Shown in pieces: positions 1-11,266 of a DNA stretch of 64,000 bases. The notes under the pieces were generated by a model. It did no database searches and was not told the origin of the DNA. It saw only the letters and a program-made list of their open reading frames with translations. Each line of letters opens with the position of its first letter. Position 1 is the stretch's first letter. Both the position numbers and the translations under genes were made by a program. This DNA comes from Megascapheus bottae (Eukaryota; Chordata; Mammalia; Rodentia; Geomyidae), in assembly GCA_024803745.1 (NCBI GenBank), contig JANJXV010000013.1:36570001-36634000 (forward strand). The letters run 5' to 3'.

Positions 1-234
1 AACAAAACCAGCAGCAACAGCAACTCAAGAATGTCTCGTTTCCTTTTCTTGGAGTTCATTTCATAGATTATTATTTTATATGATCATGTGTAAATAGCTA
101 TTGGGCCTTTGTCCACCACTCCCATGCATAGGCTCCTTTGGCCTCTGTGTGTTAATGACTAAGGTCCTGTATAATTGATCATGTCCTTATTTATATATAA
201 AAATAGCCAGGCACTAGGTGCTTCCCACAGAAAG
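1..234. other. Unique sequence, nothing recognised
   Basis: AT-rich sequence without a recognisable repeat, exon or RNA gene. It runs into the tetranucleotide array at 235. Confidence 0.5.
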
Positions 235-301
<67 letters not shown>

Positions 302-304
302 TCC
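235..304. repeat. (TTTC)n microsatellite
   Basis: About 17 near-perfect TTTC units. The array abuts the 3' end of the antisense SINE at 308-518, so it probably grew from that SINE's A-rich tail. Confidence 0.97.
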
Positions 305-307
305 TTC

Positions 308-518
308 TTCTTTTTCTTGTGGGGTTTGAACTCTGGGCCTGAATGCTGTCCCTGAGTTCTTCAGCTCAAGGCTACCTCTCTAATCCTTGAGCCATAGCTC
401 CACTTCCAGTTTTCTAGTGGTTAAGTGGTTTGTGCCAGGGCTGGCTTTGAACCAAGATCCTTAGATCTCAACTTCCTGAGTAGCTAGGATTACAGATGTG
501 AGCCACTGTGCCTGGCCA
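308..518 (-). mobile_element. B1-like/Geo composite SINE
   Basis: Read on the minus strand, the element starts with a 7SL/B1-like part (GGCTCAC..TGTAATCCTAGCTACTCAGGA type, here 450-518). It continues with the Geo-type right part (GCTCAAG..., ending in GTTCAAACCCC-like sequence near 325-420). This is the commonest SINE in the window. The order B1-like then Geo is inferred by comparing the copies here. I do not know an official family name. Confidence 0.85.
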
Positions 519-539
519 GATAGCATTCTTTAAGCTTTA

Positions 540-680
540 CCATATCTTGTCTCTACCAATTATGCAGATGGGGAAACTGAGTCAGGGATTGAGACAACTG
601 CCCAAGTAATAACAAGAAAGTGCCAAGCTGGGATTTGAAAGAGGGAAGCCTCATTAGGTAAGGCTGCCTCGTTATATGTA
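540..680 (-). mobile_element. MIR fragment
   Basis: Contains the antisense MIR core hallmarks: GATGGGGAAACTGAG, then ACTGCCCAAGTAA, then GCTGGGATTTGAA. These are the usual mammalian-wide MIR landmarks, diverged. Old and immobile. Confidence 0.8.
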
Positions 681-957
681 CTTGTCCCATTGCCTTACAT
701 TGGACCTTCAGACTTTTGACACAATATTCAACAATACACTTCTGAAAATGGAACAAGATTGGCTGTATATACAGTGTGAACAACTCAAAAGCTCTGGAAA
801 AAAGATGTGTGTGTATGTCTGCATGGGTGCACCAGCATGTATTGGTGCCATCTTATTTTTCAGTTCAACAGTCCTGAACTGATGTTATGTAGTTTTCTGT
901 ACAAATGCATGTTATGCCTATGTTCATACACATATAAAACTACCTGTGTTAAATATG
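681..957. other. Unique sequence
   Basis: No repeat or exon recognised. The open frames here are short and of random character. Confidence 0.4.
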
Positions 958-1215
958 ACCAGGCATTGGTGGCTCATGCTTGTAATCCTCATAATTTTTG
1001 AGGCTGAGACTGGAGGATTATGATTCAAAGCCAGTCCAGGCAGAAAAGTCTATAAGATTCTTTATCTCCAATTAGCCAACAAAACACTAGAAGTGGGGGA
1101 GCAGCTCAAGTGGTAGAGTGCCAGTCTTGTGCAAGAAAGCTAAGGGAGAGGAACTTGGCCCTGGGTTCAAGTGTCAGTACTGGTTAAAAAACAACAACAA
1201 CACAACACAACACAG
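958..1215 (+). mobile_element. B1-like/Geo composite SINE
   Basis: Sense copy. The B1-like part starts at GCCAGGCATTGGTGGCTCATG-type sequence (959 onward), followed by CTCCAATTAGCC and the Geo part with CTCAAGTGGTAGAG (about 1105). It ends in a CAACAACAACA-rich tail. Confidence 0.9.
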
Positions 1216-1494
1216 CACAATGAAAACTTAGTTATATTAAATAGTTTTATGGCTACTATCATAGTTCTATTTATTACACTTAGTGAATATTCACATGATG
1301 TGCTGCTGAGATATGAATGTGTTGGGGCGATGCTGGAGGCTGAGGTATGTTCATACATTGCCACATCTTTTTAACTCTTAAAGAATTCCGAAGGCTGCCG
1401 CACACCTGTCCAAGGGTTTTAGAGAGGGGAGTGGCACTCAGGCTTGGAGTTCAGGTCCCAGGATTTCCATGGATATGTGTGCACCTATGCATCT

Positions 1495-1496
<2 letters not shown>

Positions 1497-1547
<51 letters not shown>
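1497..1547. repeat. (CA)n microsatellite
   Basis: About 25 uninterrupted CA units. No SINE directly flanks it. It produces spurious His/Thr open frames. Confidence 0.98.
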
Positions 1548-1548
<1 letters not shown>

Positions 1549-1777
1549 GTCAAGATTTTATTCCTTGTGTGGTCTTGTGTTCCCCACACACTAGTCATTT
1601 GCCTATTACCACAATTATTTTATTCAACCCATGTACTTTTTCTGGGCACTGTTACTTACTTAAAATAATCAATTCCCTTTTCTGTTGTAATATGAATGTG
1701 TCTATTTAAAAGGAAAACTTCACCGTTATAAATGAAACGTTAGTATTCTTTTATTGAACATAAAAATAAATAGATAA

Positions 1778-1900
1778 ATGTTGACCAGTTACTCATGAGG
1801 TAGGAGCAGGAAGATCATGAATTCAAGGCCAGCCTGAGAAAAGCCAACAAGACCCAACCAATCCTATCTGAAAACAAAAAACAAAAACAAAACAAAATAC
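1778..1900 (+). mobile_element. B1-like SINE fragment
   Basis: Sense 7SL/B1-like half only: AGTTACTCATGAGG..., TTCAAGGCCAGCCTGAG, then an A-rich tail at 1868-1900. It lies immediately upstream of a second SINE. Confidence 0.65.
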
Positions 1901-1901
1901 A

Positions 1902-2130
1902 AGCTGGGCATCAGTGGCTTATATCTGTAAATCTTAGCTACTCAGGACACTGAGATCTGAAGACTATAATTCAAAGCTAGTTGGAGCAGGAAAGTCCTTA
2001 AGACAATTTCCAATTAATCAGCAAATGCTGGAAGTAGAGGTATTTTTCAAGTGATAGAGTACTAGCCCTGAGCACAAAACCCAAGGGACATCACTCAGGG
2101 TCTGAGTTTAAGCCCTAGCACCAGCATAGA
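1902..2130 (+). mobile_element. B1-like/Geo composite SINE
   Basis: Sense copy with GCATCAGTGGCTTATATCTG, AGCTACTCAGGA, CCAATTAATC and CAAGTGATAGAGTACTAG in order, ending in (GAAA)n. Confidence 0.85.
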
Positions 2131-2172
2131 AAAGAAAGAAAGAAAGAAAACAAAAAAACAAAATGTAAACAA

Positions 2173-2255
2173 AAGGGCTAGTAGTTATGGCTCAGTGGAA
2201 GGCAGCTTGTCTAGCCAAGTGCAAAGACCTGGGTTCAAACCTTAGTATTACAAAA
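2173..2255 (+). mobile_element. tRNA-like (ID-type) SINE monomer
   Basis: Sense tRNA-derived monomer: TATGGCTCAGTGGAAGGCAG (A-box region), then CCTGGGTTCAAACC (B-box-like), then an A-run. It has no B1 half. A CA/GCAC microsatellite follows its tail. Confidence 0.7.
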
Positions 2256-2282
2256 AAAGAGTACACAGACATACAGTCACAA

Positions 2283-2322
2283 ACACACACACACACACAC
2301 ACACACGCACGCACGCACGCAC
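2283..2322. repeat. (CA)n and (CACG)n microsatellite
   Basis: CA units passing into GCAC units, just downstream of the ID-type monomer tail. Confidence 0.95.
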
Positions 2323-2627
2323 ATATGCACACTGACACAGAAATTGTTCATCCATGTTGACAATGAACTACACACCTTGGGAGGAGAGGGTTTGGGAGGG
2401 AAGGCACTGGGAGAAAATGAGGGAGTGGGTGATAGTATTCAAAGAGAAATGTACTTAGTACCTGAATTATGTAACTATATCCCCTCTGTACTTCACTTTT
2501 ACAATAAAAAAATATAAAAATGCTTTTCATTCATACCACACCGAAATCAGGGGTTAATAATATGTCCTGTAACCAAACATTTTTTTTTCAGTGAAAAATT
2601 ACACATTTGCATAACATTTCTGATTTT

Positions 2628-2819
2628 TTTTTTGCCAGTACTGGGACTTGAACCTAGGAACTGGACACTGTCCTTGGACACTTTTTGCTCAAGGCTAGAG
2701 CTCTGCCACTTGAGCCACACCACCACTTCTGGCTTTTTCTGAGTATGTGGTACCGAGGAATCAAACCTAGGGCTTTGCGCATGCTAGGCATGACTCTACC
2801 ATTAGGCTACACTCCTGGC
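2628..2819 (-). mobile_element. IDL-Geo SINE
   Basis: Antisense dimeric SINE. The Geo part (2636-2740) ends in GCCAGTACTGGG. The tRNA-Ala/ID-like part (2745-2819) has its B box near 2757-2770 and A box near 2797-2812. Imperfect 15-bp flanks (2613-2627 and 2820-2834, AACATTTCTGATTTT against AACATTCTTGATTTT) look like an aged TSD. Confidence 0.85.
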
Positions 2820-3102
2820 AACATTCTTGATTTTGCATTTTGGCCCACCAACCCTGACATATTTGCTCTATGGGAGTTTGAGAAACGGTTTACCAACCTC
2901 TCGGCAGAATCAACTTTCCCCTGGCCTGTGCTTAGAGGATCCAGTACTGGAAAATAGTGGAATGTTACCATCTCTCCTTTCACCCTGCCTTTGTCCAGGG
3001 AAAGGAGTAGAATATCAGGCAATAGAGTTAAGTTGGAGGAAGGCCCTAAGTTCCCCAGGGCTAGTTCACTTAGGTGAACTAGATCAAAGGACATTATATG
3101 TA

Positions 3103-3104
<2 letters not shown>

Positions 3105-3146
<42 letters not shown>

Positions 3147-3148
3147 TA
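3105..3148. repeat. (TG)n microsatellite
   Basis: About 18 TG units with one TA interruption. Confidence 0.97.
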
Positions 3149-3149
3149 C

Positions 3150-3838
3150 ATATATACATACAGAGATAGCACAATGGAATCCTTCTATACAATTAACATA
3201 TGCTAATAAGAAGAAAACACAGAATTTAAAAAAAGATACAGCTACTTCTCAGGTACAAGTGCATAGTGATCCTAAGAGATAAAGAGATTTCATGATTCCA
3301 GAAGCAAGGATGAATTTTTTGGGCCTGTTGGCAAAATTCCCATCCTCATCCACATGCAGTGTGCATGAGAACTGGACATAAATATAAAACAGTTTGATTC
3401 TCATGCTGGACACCATTTGGGGGCCAGCCAAAAGTCCCCCTTCTCTACTCCAGAGCCCAGAATAGGGTTAACAGGATCTAGCAGTTATCATAGCCCATGC
3501 CCAGGCTGCCTGACCTGAGCTCTGATTTTGCCACAAACTGGCTGACTTTATATTGTGAGTGGAGGTGGGATATGGGAGATTGGAGGGCCAGGATGAAGAA
3601 GGGTAGAAGAGAAGGGTATAGGAGAAAAGGGTCTCTGGAGACCAATGCTAATTCTGCTTTCTGGATGGGACTTTGGTAAAGTAGTTCTCAGTGAATGCTA
3701 AGAAGGAATATATTCCTGTTTCTTTATGGCCTAGAGAATCGAAGAACAAGGTGACAGTCCTATGGCATGACCACTTTTTAAAGTGTATGTAATTTTATTG
3801 TTTGATGCCAGATAGTTGGGTGTTGGGTACAGCTTACG
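3150..3838. other. Mostly unique, weak MIR at 3480-3560
   Basis: Around 3480-3560 the order CAGGCTGCCTGACC, GCTCTGATTTTGCCAC, AACTGGCTGACT resembles sense MIR, weakly. Nothing else is recognised. Confidence 0.4.
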
Positions 3839-3839
3839 C

Positions 3840-4070
3840 CTTTTTTATTGTTATTCGTAAGATGATATGCAGAGGAGTTACTATTTCATAAGTCAGGCAA
3901 TGAGTGCATTCTCTTTTGGATAGTGCTACCCCTTCCTCACTTTTCCTCAGTTTTCTCCTCCTGTCTTTGCCCACCGTTGCCTGGGTCATTTCCCTTATGG
4001 TATCCACTTGAGTACCATGCTTGCATTTGTTCATCTTTCCTCCCTCCATTTCTGTGCCCTCCTTCAAAAG
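3840..4070 (-). mobile_element. Old L1 3' end fragment
   Basis: The antisense motif TTATTGTTATTCGTAAGATGA..GCAGAGGAGTTAC..AAGTCAGGCAATGAGTGCAT recurs in diverged form at 15307, 25358 and 34694. It matches the position of the young L1 3' UTR seen at 17.9-18.0 kb. I read it as an older subfamily of the same L1 lineage. It is followed by pyrimidine-rich DNA and then CACCAC-type simple sequence at 4110-4150. Confidence 0.6.
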
Positions 4071-4449
4071 ACAGAAAAAGGAACAAGACAAACAAAAACT
4101 CCCACAAAAAGCGAAAACAAACACCACCACCACCAACATCAACAACAAAAACCATGCTTCTATTGTCTGGAATTTATTTTGATCAATAGTATTTTAAATT
4201 CTCTGAGGTGTTACGTCTTTGCGTTTCTCCCAAAGTATCCTCCTTTAGTTTCACTGTTTGTGTGCAAATCCCTACAGTCCTGTATAATGGTGTGATCACT
4301 TTTGAGTTTGGAGAAAGAAGGAGTTCATGCTCCAAAGAAAGAAAACACCGCAGGCCTTTGATAGGGGTAGGGAGTCAGTCCTTCAAATACCAGGCATCCT
4401 GGCATTGAGACCTTCCTGACAAATAGTTTCCAAATCACTTGGTATTTTG

Positions 4450-4677
4450 TTTTTTGTTTTTTTTTTTAGTTTTATTCTTTTTTTTAAATTGTAATTAGTA
4501 AAAGGGTTACATGATATTTGCCAGATAAAGGGTGCATTAATTCACATACATTGATACCCTTTCACATGTCTTGGTACCCATTACCTCCCCCCCAACTCCC
4601 CACCTGTCTTGGTTTTCCCCCCTTCCCTATCAAATTTCAAATAACCAAATACAAATAAATTCAATATATCAGATAAC
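4450..4677 (-). mobile_element. Young L1 insertion, 3' end only
   Basis: 228 bp of antisense L1 3' UTR, almost identical to 55783-55988. It is flanked by a perfect 18-bp TSD, AAATCACTTGGTATTTTG, at 4432-4449 and 4678-4695. The oligo-T stretch at 4450-4490 is the poly(A) tail on the other strand. Extreme 5' truncation leaves no coding sequence. Confidence 0.95.
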
Positions 4678-4695
4678 AAATCACTTGGTATTTTG

Positions 4696-5688
4696 AAAGA
4701 AATCCATCTAGTCAATTGCATTTAATCATGTCAAAATTAGGACTGATTTTGATCATTTTACCTTTAAGGATTCCAATCTCTTTCCTCCATCTTGCTTTCT
4801 CTCTCTACAAACCTCTCCTAGGCTACATACCATGCCAGATTTGATTCCCTTTGGTAATTCTTTCTATGTAAATTATACCCAGTATGTTTTCTTAAAGGGC
4901 TCTCCTGGGTGTAGAGCATGCCATTTTCCTCTTATAATTGTCGCTTCCTTTTTTTTGGTGGAAAAATGCCTTTTATGAAAGCAGTGAAAGTTTCTTTCTT
5001 TCTTTCTTTCTTTTTTGTTAAGCTATTGAAGTAGGAGGAAATGTTTTTAACTCTGGGCTTGTCACAAAAAGGCCTGGGCCACTTAGCCAGCATGCCCTAG
5101 GTGTGCAAGTTCAGGAATAATAGTTGCTTTGTATTCTGCAACCTCTCTCCTTTAGGCCGTTGTTCTAATTAAACACTTTTGCTCTTAAAGCTTTTCTTTA
5201 CTGTAGGTGGAAACAGGGTGGGTGGGAAGGAACAGAAACTGGGGGGGGGGCATTTCTCATTGAGTGCATCGAGGCTCAGCAATTCGGAAGCCTGTGCTTT
5301 TGATTCAATCAGCTATTTTCAACAAGGGTGGTGGTGGAAAAAAGCTTCCACAAGGCAATCCTCCTATTTAGGTTGTATCTGCATAGAACAACAAGGAAGT
5401 TCTAGAACTTCTTTGACCCGCTGGTCCAGCCACACTTTCCATTTGAGGAGTTGGCTTGTCATTATAGAACAGCCTTAAACCTGGAGTCATGATTCTATCT
5501 TTTCAAACAGAACTCAACTTCAGCTACTATCAGGTGTAGAGAGCATCTATTCTGAGAGCCACAGAAAGTTGGAGATGTGAGTTGATACATGAAAGGTTAG
5601 CTATGTAATGCTTCTCATTCGTCTTCCTCAGCTCACTGGTCTGTATTGATAAGTTTCTATGGCACAAGGAGGATGTATTTGGTTAGTT
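4696..5688. other. Unique sequence with small simple repeats
   Basis: Contains a short (TTTC)n at 4992-5015 and a run of 10 G at 5241-5250. The open frame at 5179-5478 has no recognisable motif. No exon assigned. Confidence 0.45.
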
Positions 5689-5689
5689 T

Positions 5690-5935
5690 TTGTGCCAATG
5701 CTGGGATGTAAACTCAAGGTCTGGGATTAGCTTTTTTTTTTTTTTAATCAAGGCTGGAGTTTTACCACTCGAGTCATAGCTCTGCTTTCAGCCTTTTGAT
5801 GGATAATGGGAGATAAAAGTCTCTAATTCCTTTATGGGCTCAATTTCTTTTATGGACTGGTTTTGAATTGTATCCTCAGATCTCAGTCTCCTGAGTAGCT
5901 AGGATTACAGACATGAGCCACTGATGTCCAGCTTG
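5690..5935 (-). mobile_element. B1-like/Geo composite SINE
   Basis: Antisense copy ending at ATTACAGACATGAGCCACTGATG. Its Geo part is interrupted by an oligo-T expansion (5732-5745), and extra sequence sits between the two halves. Diverged. Confidence 0.8.
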
Positions 5936-5939
5936 AGAA

Positions 5940-7545
5940 TCATGTTATAAATAACCAAATGACTATTGGCAGAAAAATGGTTCCTACCCCATTGCCGAAG
6001 GTTGAGGAAATGGAGTCAAGGTTGGCCCTGATTTTGCAACTTTCTTCAGATGCCCAAATGATTGGACTAATGCATTCAAACCTGCACACACAAAGGCACA
6101 TTCAGATACATTCATTCTATTTACAGACTGTATTCACTAAAGCTCACCAAAGTGAAGACCAATCCAACCAAAGTCACCAGTGATTAAATCTGCGGTCACT
6201 TCTCTCTTCCCTTTCCCTCTCATGCCACTGTCTTCTACCTCAGCCCAGTGCTGGAGTCTCAAGATAGCCCAACAGCCTTCCTGCAGGAGATCCTGGTTCC
6301 TTAAACACTCACCCATCTCCTACCAACACTCTCATGGCAATTGGAATCAGTTTGTCTATGATTAGTTCCTAAGTAAGGAAGAATCCAACGCAATTCATAC
6401 AAGGTGGCAGAATCAAGTGAGCCTCCTTCCACTTCAGAGAGAGAAAGGTGGTATGTACCTTTGAGATTGAGACAGGGCTGGCCTGGAGGTTGAGATCCCC
6501 GGACACCTCCAGCGTCTTTCTATCCCCTGTTGGAGCTGGCTCACACACCAAATGCACACCCAGGGTCCACCCAGTCAGCAGGTCAGGCCTGTGGGCTCCT
6601 CGCTCCTGCATGAACCAGAGATTACAGTAACAGGTGGGTTCCCATGGCCTGAGCCATCAGGCAATATTACTCAGCCTTCCAGAGAAAGGAAAAGGCACAA
6701 GCCACTCAGCCTTGGCCAGTTTGCCAGAGGAGGAAAATTCCTGCCTGACCTTGCCTGGGATCATCAACTTTGCTCTGGGCATGTGACCAAATATCTACCC
6801 AATTAAACATCTAGAAATGGATTGTTTATATGTCAAAATATCACGATGCAGAACAAGGCCATGCAGGTACAAAGCATGGAAAGCAGGGGGGTGGGGGTAG
6901 AGCAGAGAGGCGCAGTTAGGAGGGATTTTCCCTAATCCCATATGGGCAGTGTCATTGGAAAGAAAAACGTTTTTCCTGCCTCAAATCCCCAGTGACACCT
7001 GAATGTCAACTTCGTCCTGAGCCTCACAAACAAAGCAGGGTCAATTTCCCACCCTGGAGATCTCCCGAAGAGGAACAGACCAAGGAAAACTCAGGGCAGC
7101 ATTTCAACACTTGCTGTGAAAGGATTGTGGGTTGGGTTCTTGAGTGTTTGTTCTGGAAGAAACCACAGCAGCTGTGAGAACCATCTTGTTGATGACTGGT
7201 CAAGTGAGTCCTTATTTTTTCATTAAGTCGTTTAGAGACTTAGCTTGTTTGTTTGTTTCTAGCTTTTCTTTTTTTTCCCTGAAGGTGCCAAAAAGACTCA
7301 GAAGGAACATAAAATTTCCTGTGGGCTTCAATGCCAAGTTCACAGGCTTTGGGTTAACTACACGGTATCAGGGGTTAAAATCTGCATTTGGCACTCATGG
7401 CAAAGCACATGGGACATACTCAACTAAAATTCTGCATTTTTAAATAATTGCTAACATTCTTGATTTTTTTGGGGGGGGTGGTACTGGCATACTATGTAAC
7501 CATTTATGACCTGCTCAGAACTTCCACATCTTAAAAATTCAGGTT
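5940..7545. other. Repeat-poor unique block
   Basis: No SINE or L1 is recognised over about 1.6 kb. A kappaB-like GGGATTTTCC lies at 6923-6932. Open frames at 6369-6806 on both strands are short and share no family motif. It could hold regulatory or non-coding-RNA sequence, but nothing in the sequence proves it. Confidence 0.4.
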
Positions 7546-7548
7546 TTA

Positions 7549-7764
7549 ACCAGGCATCAGTGGCTCATGCTTATAATCCTAGCTATTCAGGAGGCTCAGG
7601 TATGAGGACCATAGTTGTGAGACTTTTATCTCCAATTAACCACCAAAAAATCTGGAAGTAGAGCTGTATCTCAAGTGGTAAAGTGCCAGTCTTGAGTGAA
7701 AATGCAGAAGGACTGCTCCCAGATCCTGAGTTGAAGACCCAGTACCAACACAAATTAAAAATGG
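7549..7764 (+). mobile_element. B1-like/Geo composite SINE
   Basis: Sense copy: CCAGGCATCAGTGGCTCATG, AGCTATTCAGGAGGCT, CTCCAATTAACCACC, CTCAAGTGGTAAAGTGCCAG, then a Geo end with ACCCAGTACCAACAC. Confidence 0.92.
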
Positions 7765-7779
7765 AAATGTTAATACACA

Positions 7780-9384
7780 ATCCCTAGAATGCTCTAAGAA
7801 TTTCATAAGACTAGCTTTGAATATATGCAGAAAACTGAGCATAAACTTCTGCTCATCAAGAAAAAGCAATCACCATCAAATGTATCTAAAATCTAAAAAG
7901 TTGCTACTTTGCCGACTTCTGAGAAAAGAAGACAACAAAATAGTGAGAACGCTAGTCACAAATACCGTGAATCATAGGAAAAACATTTTTATGAAGAACA
8001 CAAAACCAAAGGAACCAAGTTTCCACTTGGATGAGCAAACAGCCGCTTACCCGGGATCTTTAGACTAAATCATAAAGCTGACTGAAACAGAAACCAAAGA
8101 ACCTTTGCAGGTCTCAGTTCGCTCATTTCTTAAAAAGGAAGAAGTTCTGCCCAATGATCTGTGACTCAGTTTCCAGTTTAGGAAATTCTCATCCCACTCT
8201 GGCAGTGTTGGGTTCCCAGCTTGGGGAGGGAGCTTGTACTACTACTTGCTGCCAGCAGGGGGAGGGCCCACAGAAACTTCACACACACAGCATGCAGTTT
8301 TTGACAAGGTCTGAGAATTTAGTGGAAAAAACCCCTAGCCATTGCTTTGTTTGTTTGTTTTTTTTTTGGAAGCTACTTATTCTCAGGGCCCATGAAAAGG
8401 CAAAATGAGATTTGTTTCAAGTATGTGGTACAGACAAATTTCTTTAATTAAAAAAAAAAAAAAAGCCCCGAACTGTCATAAGGCTGTTCTGTGTACGAAG
8501 GGCCAATGGGAATTTGAGGGTTGCAAGTCAGTATTGGGGGAAATGGCGTGCAGGAAAGCTGATATTTTTTCTAGATAAAAATCCAGCTTTTCCTCTTAAA
8601 GACAGCTCTTGGAGGGGAAGGGAGTTGAACATCTGGACACTTCCCTTTGGTTCAATTAAGTGATCCAGAGAGCATGGGGGCTGGAGAAGATGGGGGTAGC
8701 CTGAGGAGGTGAAAATCTCTTTCAGGTAAGCAGTTAAACCAGAATCAAAAAGCTCCTGGGAGGCACTGTGACTACCTTTTGGAGGGGCTGCTGGTGGAGC
8801 TGTAGACAGACAAATAGACCCAGGCTGAGCCTCTGAACCCCGACACCCCTTAACAATTCATCCAAAAGAGCAAAGAAAACAGCTTACGTGAGAGCAGCTA
8901 TGGCTAGGTCCAGAGAGAAGGCTTTCAGGGCACGAGAAGGAGGCGCTCCCAGCACCAGCGGAAGGTAGAAATAAAGGCACCTGTAGCCTTGTGATATAAG
9001 TGACACCTACAGACAGGTCTGTTTGGTTTTTCAGGTTTATGCACAGCCCCTTTGATGACGGTGACATACAGTGTGACACGGCTCCTTGGGGTGGGGGGGA
9101 GGTTCTCACATGCAGAAAGTTTACCTTTATCCTGCTTTTCTACCTAGCTTACCTCCCCTAGCCCAGCACAGTAAATAAGCAGAAATATCTTGCCCCTAGG
9201 AGATCTGTGGGATCCAGACCTTGCCAGAGAATTCCTTTGAGAAAGCTTGCAGAGAGAACTAGAAACTAAGTATCTGGCCATGTGGCCTCCTTCCTGGCTT
9301 GGCTAGGTCCTAGGCCTTTGAGTGTCGTGTCCTTTTCCCCTTTTGTCTATATGAGAGGAGGGAGAGGCAGAGGGGGACGTAGAG
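7780..9384. other. Repeat-poor unique block
   Basis: No interspersed repeat is recognised. A-run at 8449-8464 and G-run near 9093-9102. The strong-looking donor TTTCAGGTAAGC at 8722-8733 has no convincing exon upstream. No coding assignment. Confidence 0.4.
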
Positions 9385-9545
9385 TTTAAGGAGAGCAGGT
9401 TTGTAGTGAGATGCCTTTGGATTCAAGTTCTAGATCCATCATTTTTTCCCCAGCTGTGTTACTTGGAGTAAGTTAATAAGCCAATCTGGATTTCATCCAT
9501 ATAATTCAATAATGGCACTTATTTTGGAGATGGGAGGGTAAATTG
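9385..9545 (+). mobile_element. MIR fragment
   Basis: Sense MIR order: TTTGGATTCAAGTTCTAGATCC, CAGCTGTGTTACTTGGAGTAAGTTA, AATCTGGATTTCATCCATA, AATAATGGCACTTATTTT. Confidence 0.85.
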
Positions 9546-10215
9546 AGTTGATGTCAGTGGAACACCCAGTAAGCCCTTCCTTAGCTGAACAGTACATAGT
9601 ACATGTTAGTTAGAATCCACCTTCTCACTTTTACCTCCTTTTCAGGTTGGAGGAATAGTCGGCTGACAGGACCATCACTGCCTGGGACTTTCCTGTCTCA
9701 GAAGTAGACAGGGCTTCCGACACAAGAAGTTTACTTAATTTCACCTGTGTTCGGAGGTTCTGAGCCATGGTTCAGGTGGCTTTCTCCCTTCCCCTTCTGT
9801 TGAATTTCAGAGGAGACATGAAGGTGCCTGGTGGCTCAGGTAGAGGGATAGGGTAGGGAGGGGGTGATGTGACTGTTAGTTCCCCAAGTATCTCCCCACT
9901 TTTTTAAGATTCCCCAGGAGAACAGAAACGCAGCCTAATAGAGAGGGTGAGATACAGGGCCCCAAGTCATTGTTATCCACTGCCTTTCTCACTGGGTTTC
10001 CAGCAATCTCAGTAAGCAAGATGCGTGTCCATAGTGCAGACTCTAAGCTTTAAAGTAGAAGTGGGGATGGGTTTTGTGAGTTGGGAGCACTGGGCATGTG
10101 CACGAAGACACAGATCTAAACACACATGCGTGTGGGGAAACAAAAGGCAGTTCATTTGATGAGTCAGGTATCGTCATGGAAAATTAGTTGGGGAAAGATA
10201 AGAGGACCTGCTTAG
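9546..10215. other. Unique sequence
   Basis: No repeat or exon recognised. Moderately GC-rich for this window. Confidence 0.4.
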
Positions 10216-10302
10216 GCCACTGACTTGGCTGCATTGACCTTAGGCAAATCAGGCAACCAGCTTCTCTGGGTTTTACCCCGTAATAAAACCAGAGGCTGAA
10301 AT
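10216..10302 (+). mobile_element. MIR fragment
   Basis: CACTGACTTGGCTGCATTGACCTTAGGCAAATCA..CTTCTCTGGGTTTTACC follows the sense MIR core, diverged. Confidence 0.6.
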
Positions 10303-10382
10303 TAGAGTAGTGATTTTCAAAGTGTGCCCTCAAGAATCCTAAGGGTTTCCCCAGAGGTCTCTGGGAACTGCTGGAGGTGAGA
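10303..10382. mobile_element. Possible hAT-Charlie-type fragment
   Basis: GTGATTTTCAAAGTGTGCCCTC.. and GGTTTCCCCAGAGGTCTCTGGGA resemble the terminal region of small hAT (MER5/Charlie-like) transposons. Short and uncertain. Confidence 0.35.
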
Positions 10383-10471
10383 GGATGGGAATGCCAAGGG
10401 ACTGGGGTGAGGCCCTAGGTGCTCCTCCACCCCTAGGGATTAATGCAAGCACTGCAGCCTTTCTTGGCCTG

Positions 10472-11068
10472 CCTTCCTTCCCTTCTTCCTTCCTTCCTTC
10501 CTTCCTTCCTTCCTTCCTTCCTTCCTTCCTTCCTTCCTTCCTTCCTTCCCTTCCCTTCCCTTCCCTTCCCTTCCCTTCCCTTCCCTTCCCTTCCCTTCCC
10601 TTCCCTTCCCTTCCCTTCCCTTCCCTTCCTTTCCCTTCCCTTCCTCCCCCTTCCCTTCCTTCCTCCCTCCCTGCTTCCCCCCTCCCCCTCCCTCCCTCCC
10701 TCCTTCCCTCCCCCTCCCTCTCTTCCTTCCTTCCTTCTTCCTTCCCTCCTCTCCCTCCCTCCCTCCCTTCCTTCCTTCCCCTTTCTTCCTTCCTTCCTTC
10801 CTTCCTTCCTTCCTTCCTTCCTTCCTTCCTTCCTTCCCTCCCCTCCCTCCCTCCCTCCCTCTCTCCCTCCCTCCTTTCCTTCCTTCCTTCCTCTTCCTTC
10901 CTTCCTTCCTTCCTTCCTCTTCCTTCCTCCCTTCCTCTTCCTTCCTTCCCTCCCTCCCTCCCTCCCTCCCTCCCTCCCTCCCTCCCTCCCTCCCTCTCTT
11001 CCTTCCTTCCTTCCTTCCTTCCTTCCTTCCTTCCTTCCTTCCTTCCTTCCTTCCTTCCTTCCTTCCTT
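10472..11068. repeat. 597-bp pyrimidine tract (CCTT/CCCTT/CCCT)n
   Basis: Only C and T occur on the plus strand, except one G at 10673. Blocks run (CCTT)n to about 10545, (CCCTT)n to about 10650, then mixed CCCT, CCTT and CTCC blocks, and (CCTT)n again at 10997-11068. It abuts the 3' end of the antisense SINE at 11069-11266, so it is an overgrown A-rich tail. Long mirror-symmetric homopurine-homopyrimidine DNA of this kind can form H-DNA. All long open frames across it are artefacts. Confidence 0.98.
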
Positions 11069-11266
11069 GTGCTTGAACTCAGAGCCATTCTTTCTGACTC
11101 AACTTTTTCACTCCCACTTGAACCATAGCTCTCTATGTCTAGCTTTTTGCTAGTCAATTGAAGATAAGTGTCTGATGGGTGTTTTCTGCCTCGGCTGGCT
11201 TCCAATTGCAAGTGTTCAGCCTCCTGAGTAGCTAGGATCACACAGCTGAGCCACCGGTGTCCAGCC
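11069..11266 (-). mobile_element. B1-like/Geo composite SINE
   Basis: Antisense copy: GCTTGAACTCAGAGCC (Geo end), CACTTGAACCATAGCTC, TCAGCCTCCTGAGTAGCTAGGA, GAGCCACCGGTG. Its A-tail side became the pyrimidine tract at 10472-11068. Confidence 0.9.

Noticed and set aside
2827..3282. 151-residue plus frame
   Set aside because: Runs through a TG array; upstream sequence has no recognisable protein similarity.
6923..6932. kappaB-like GGGATTTTCC
   Set aside because: One 10-bp match in 64 kb is expected by chance and has no companion sites; noted only within the block entry.
10339..11241. 300-residue minus-strand open frame and two overlapping plus frames
   Set aside because: Entirely a Lys/Glu/Arg/Gly or Pro/Ser/Leu/Phe translation of the pyrimidine tract; stop-free only because the DNA is repetitive.
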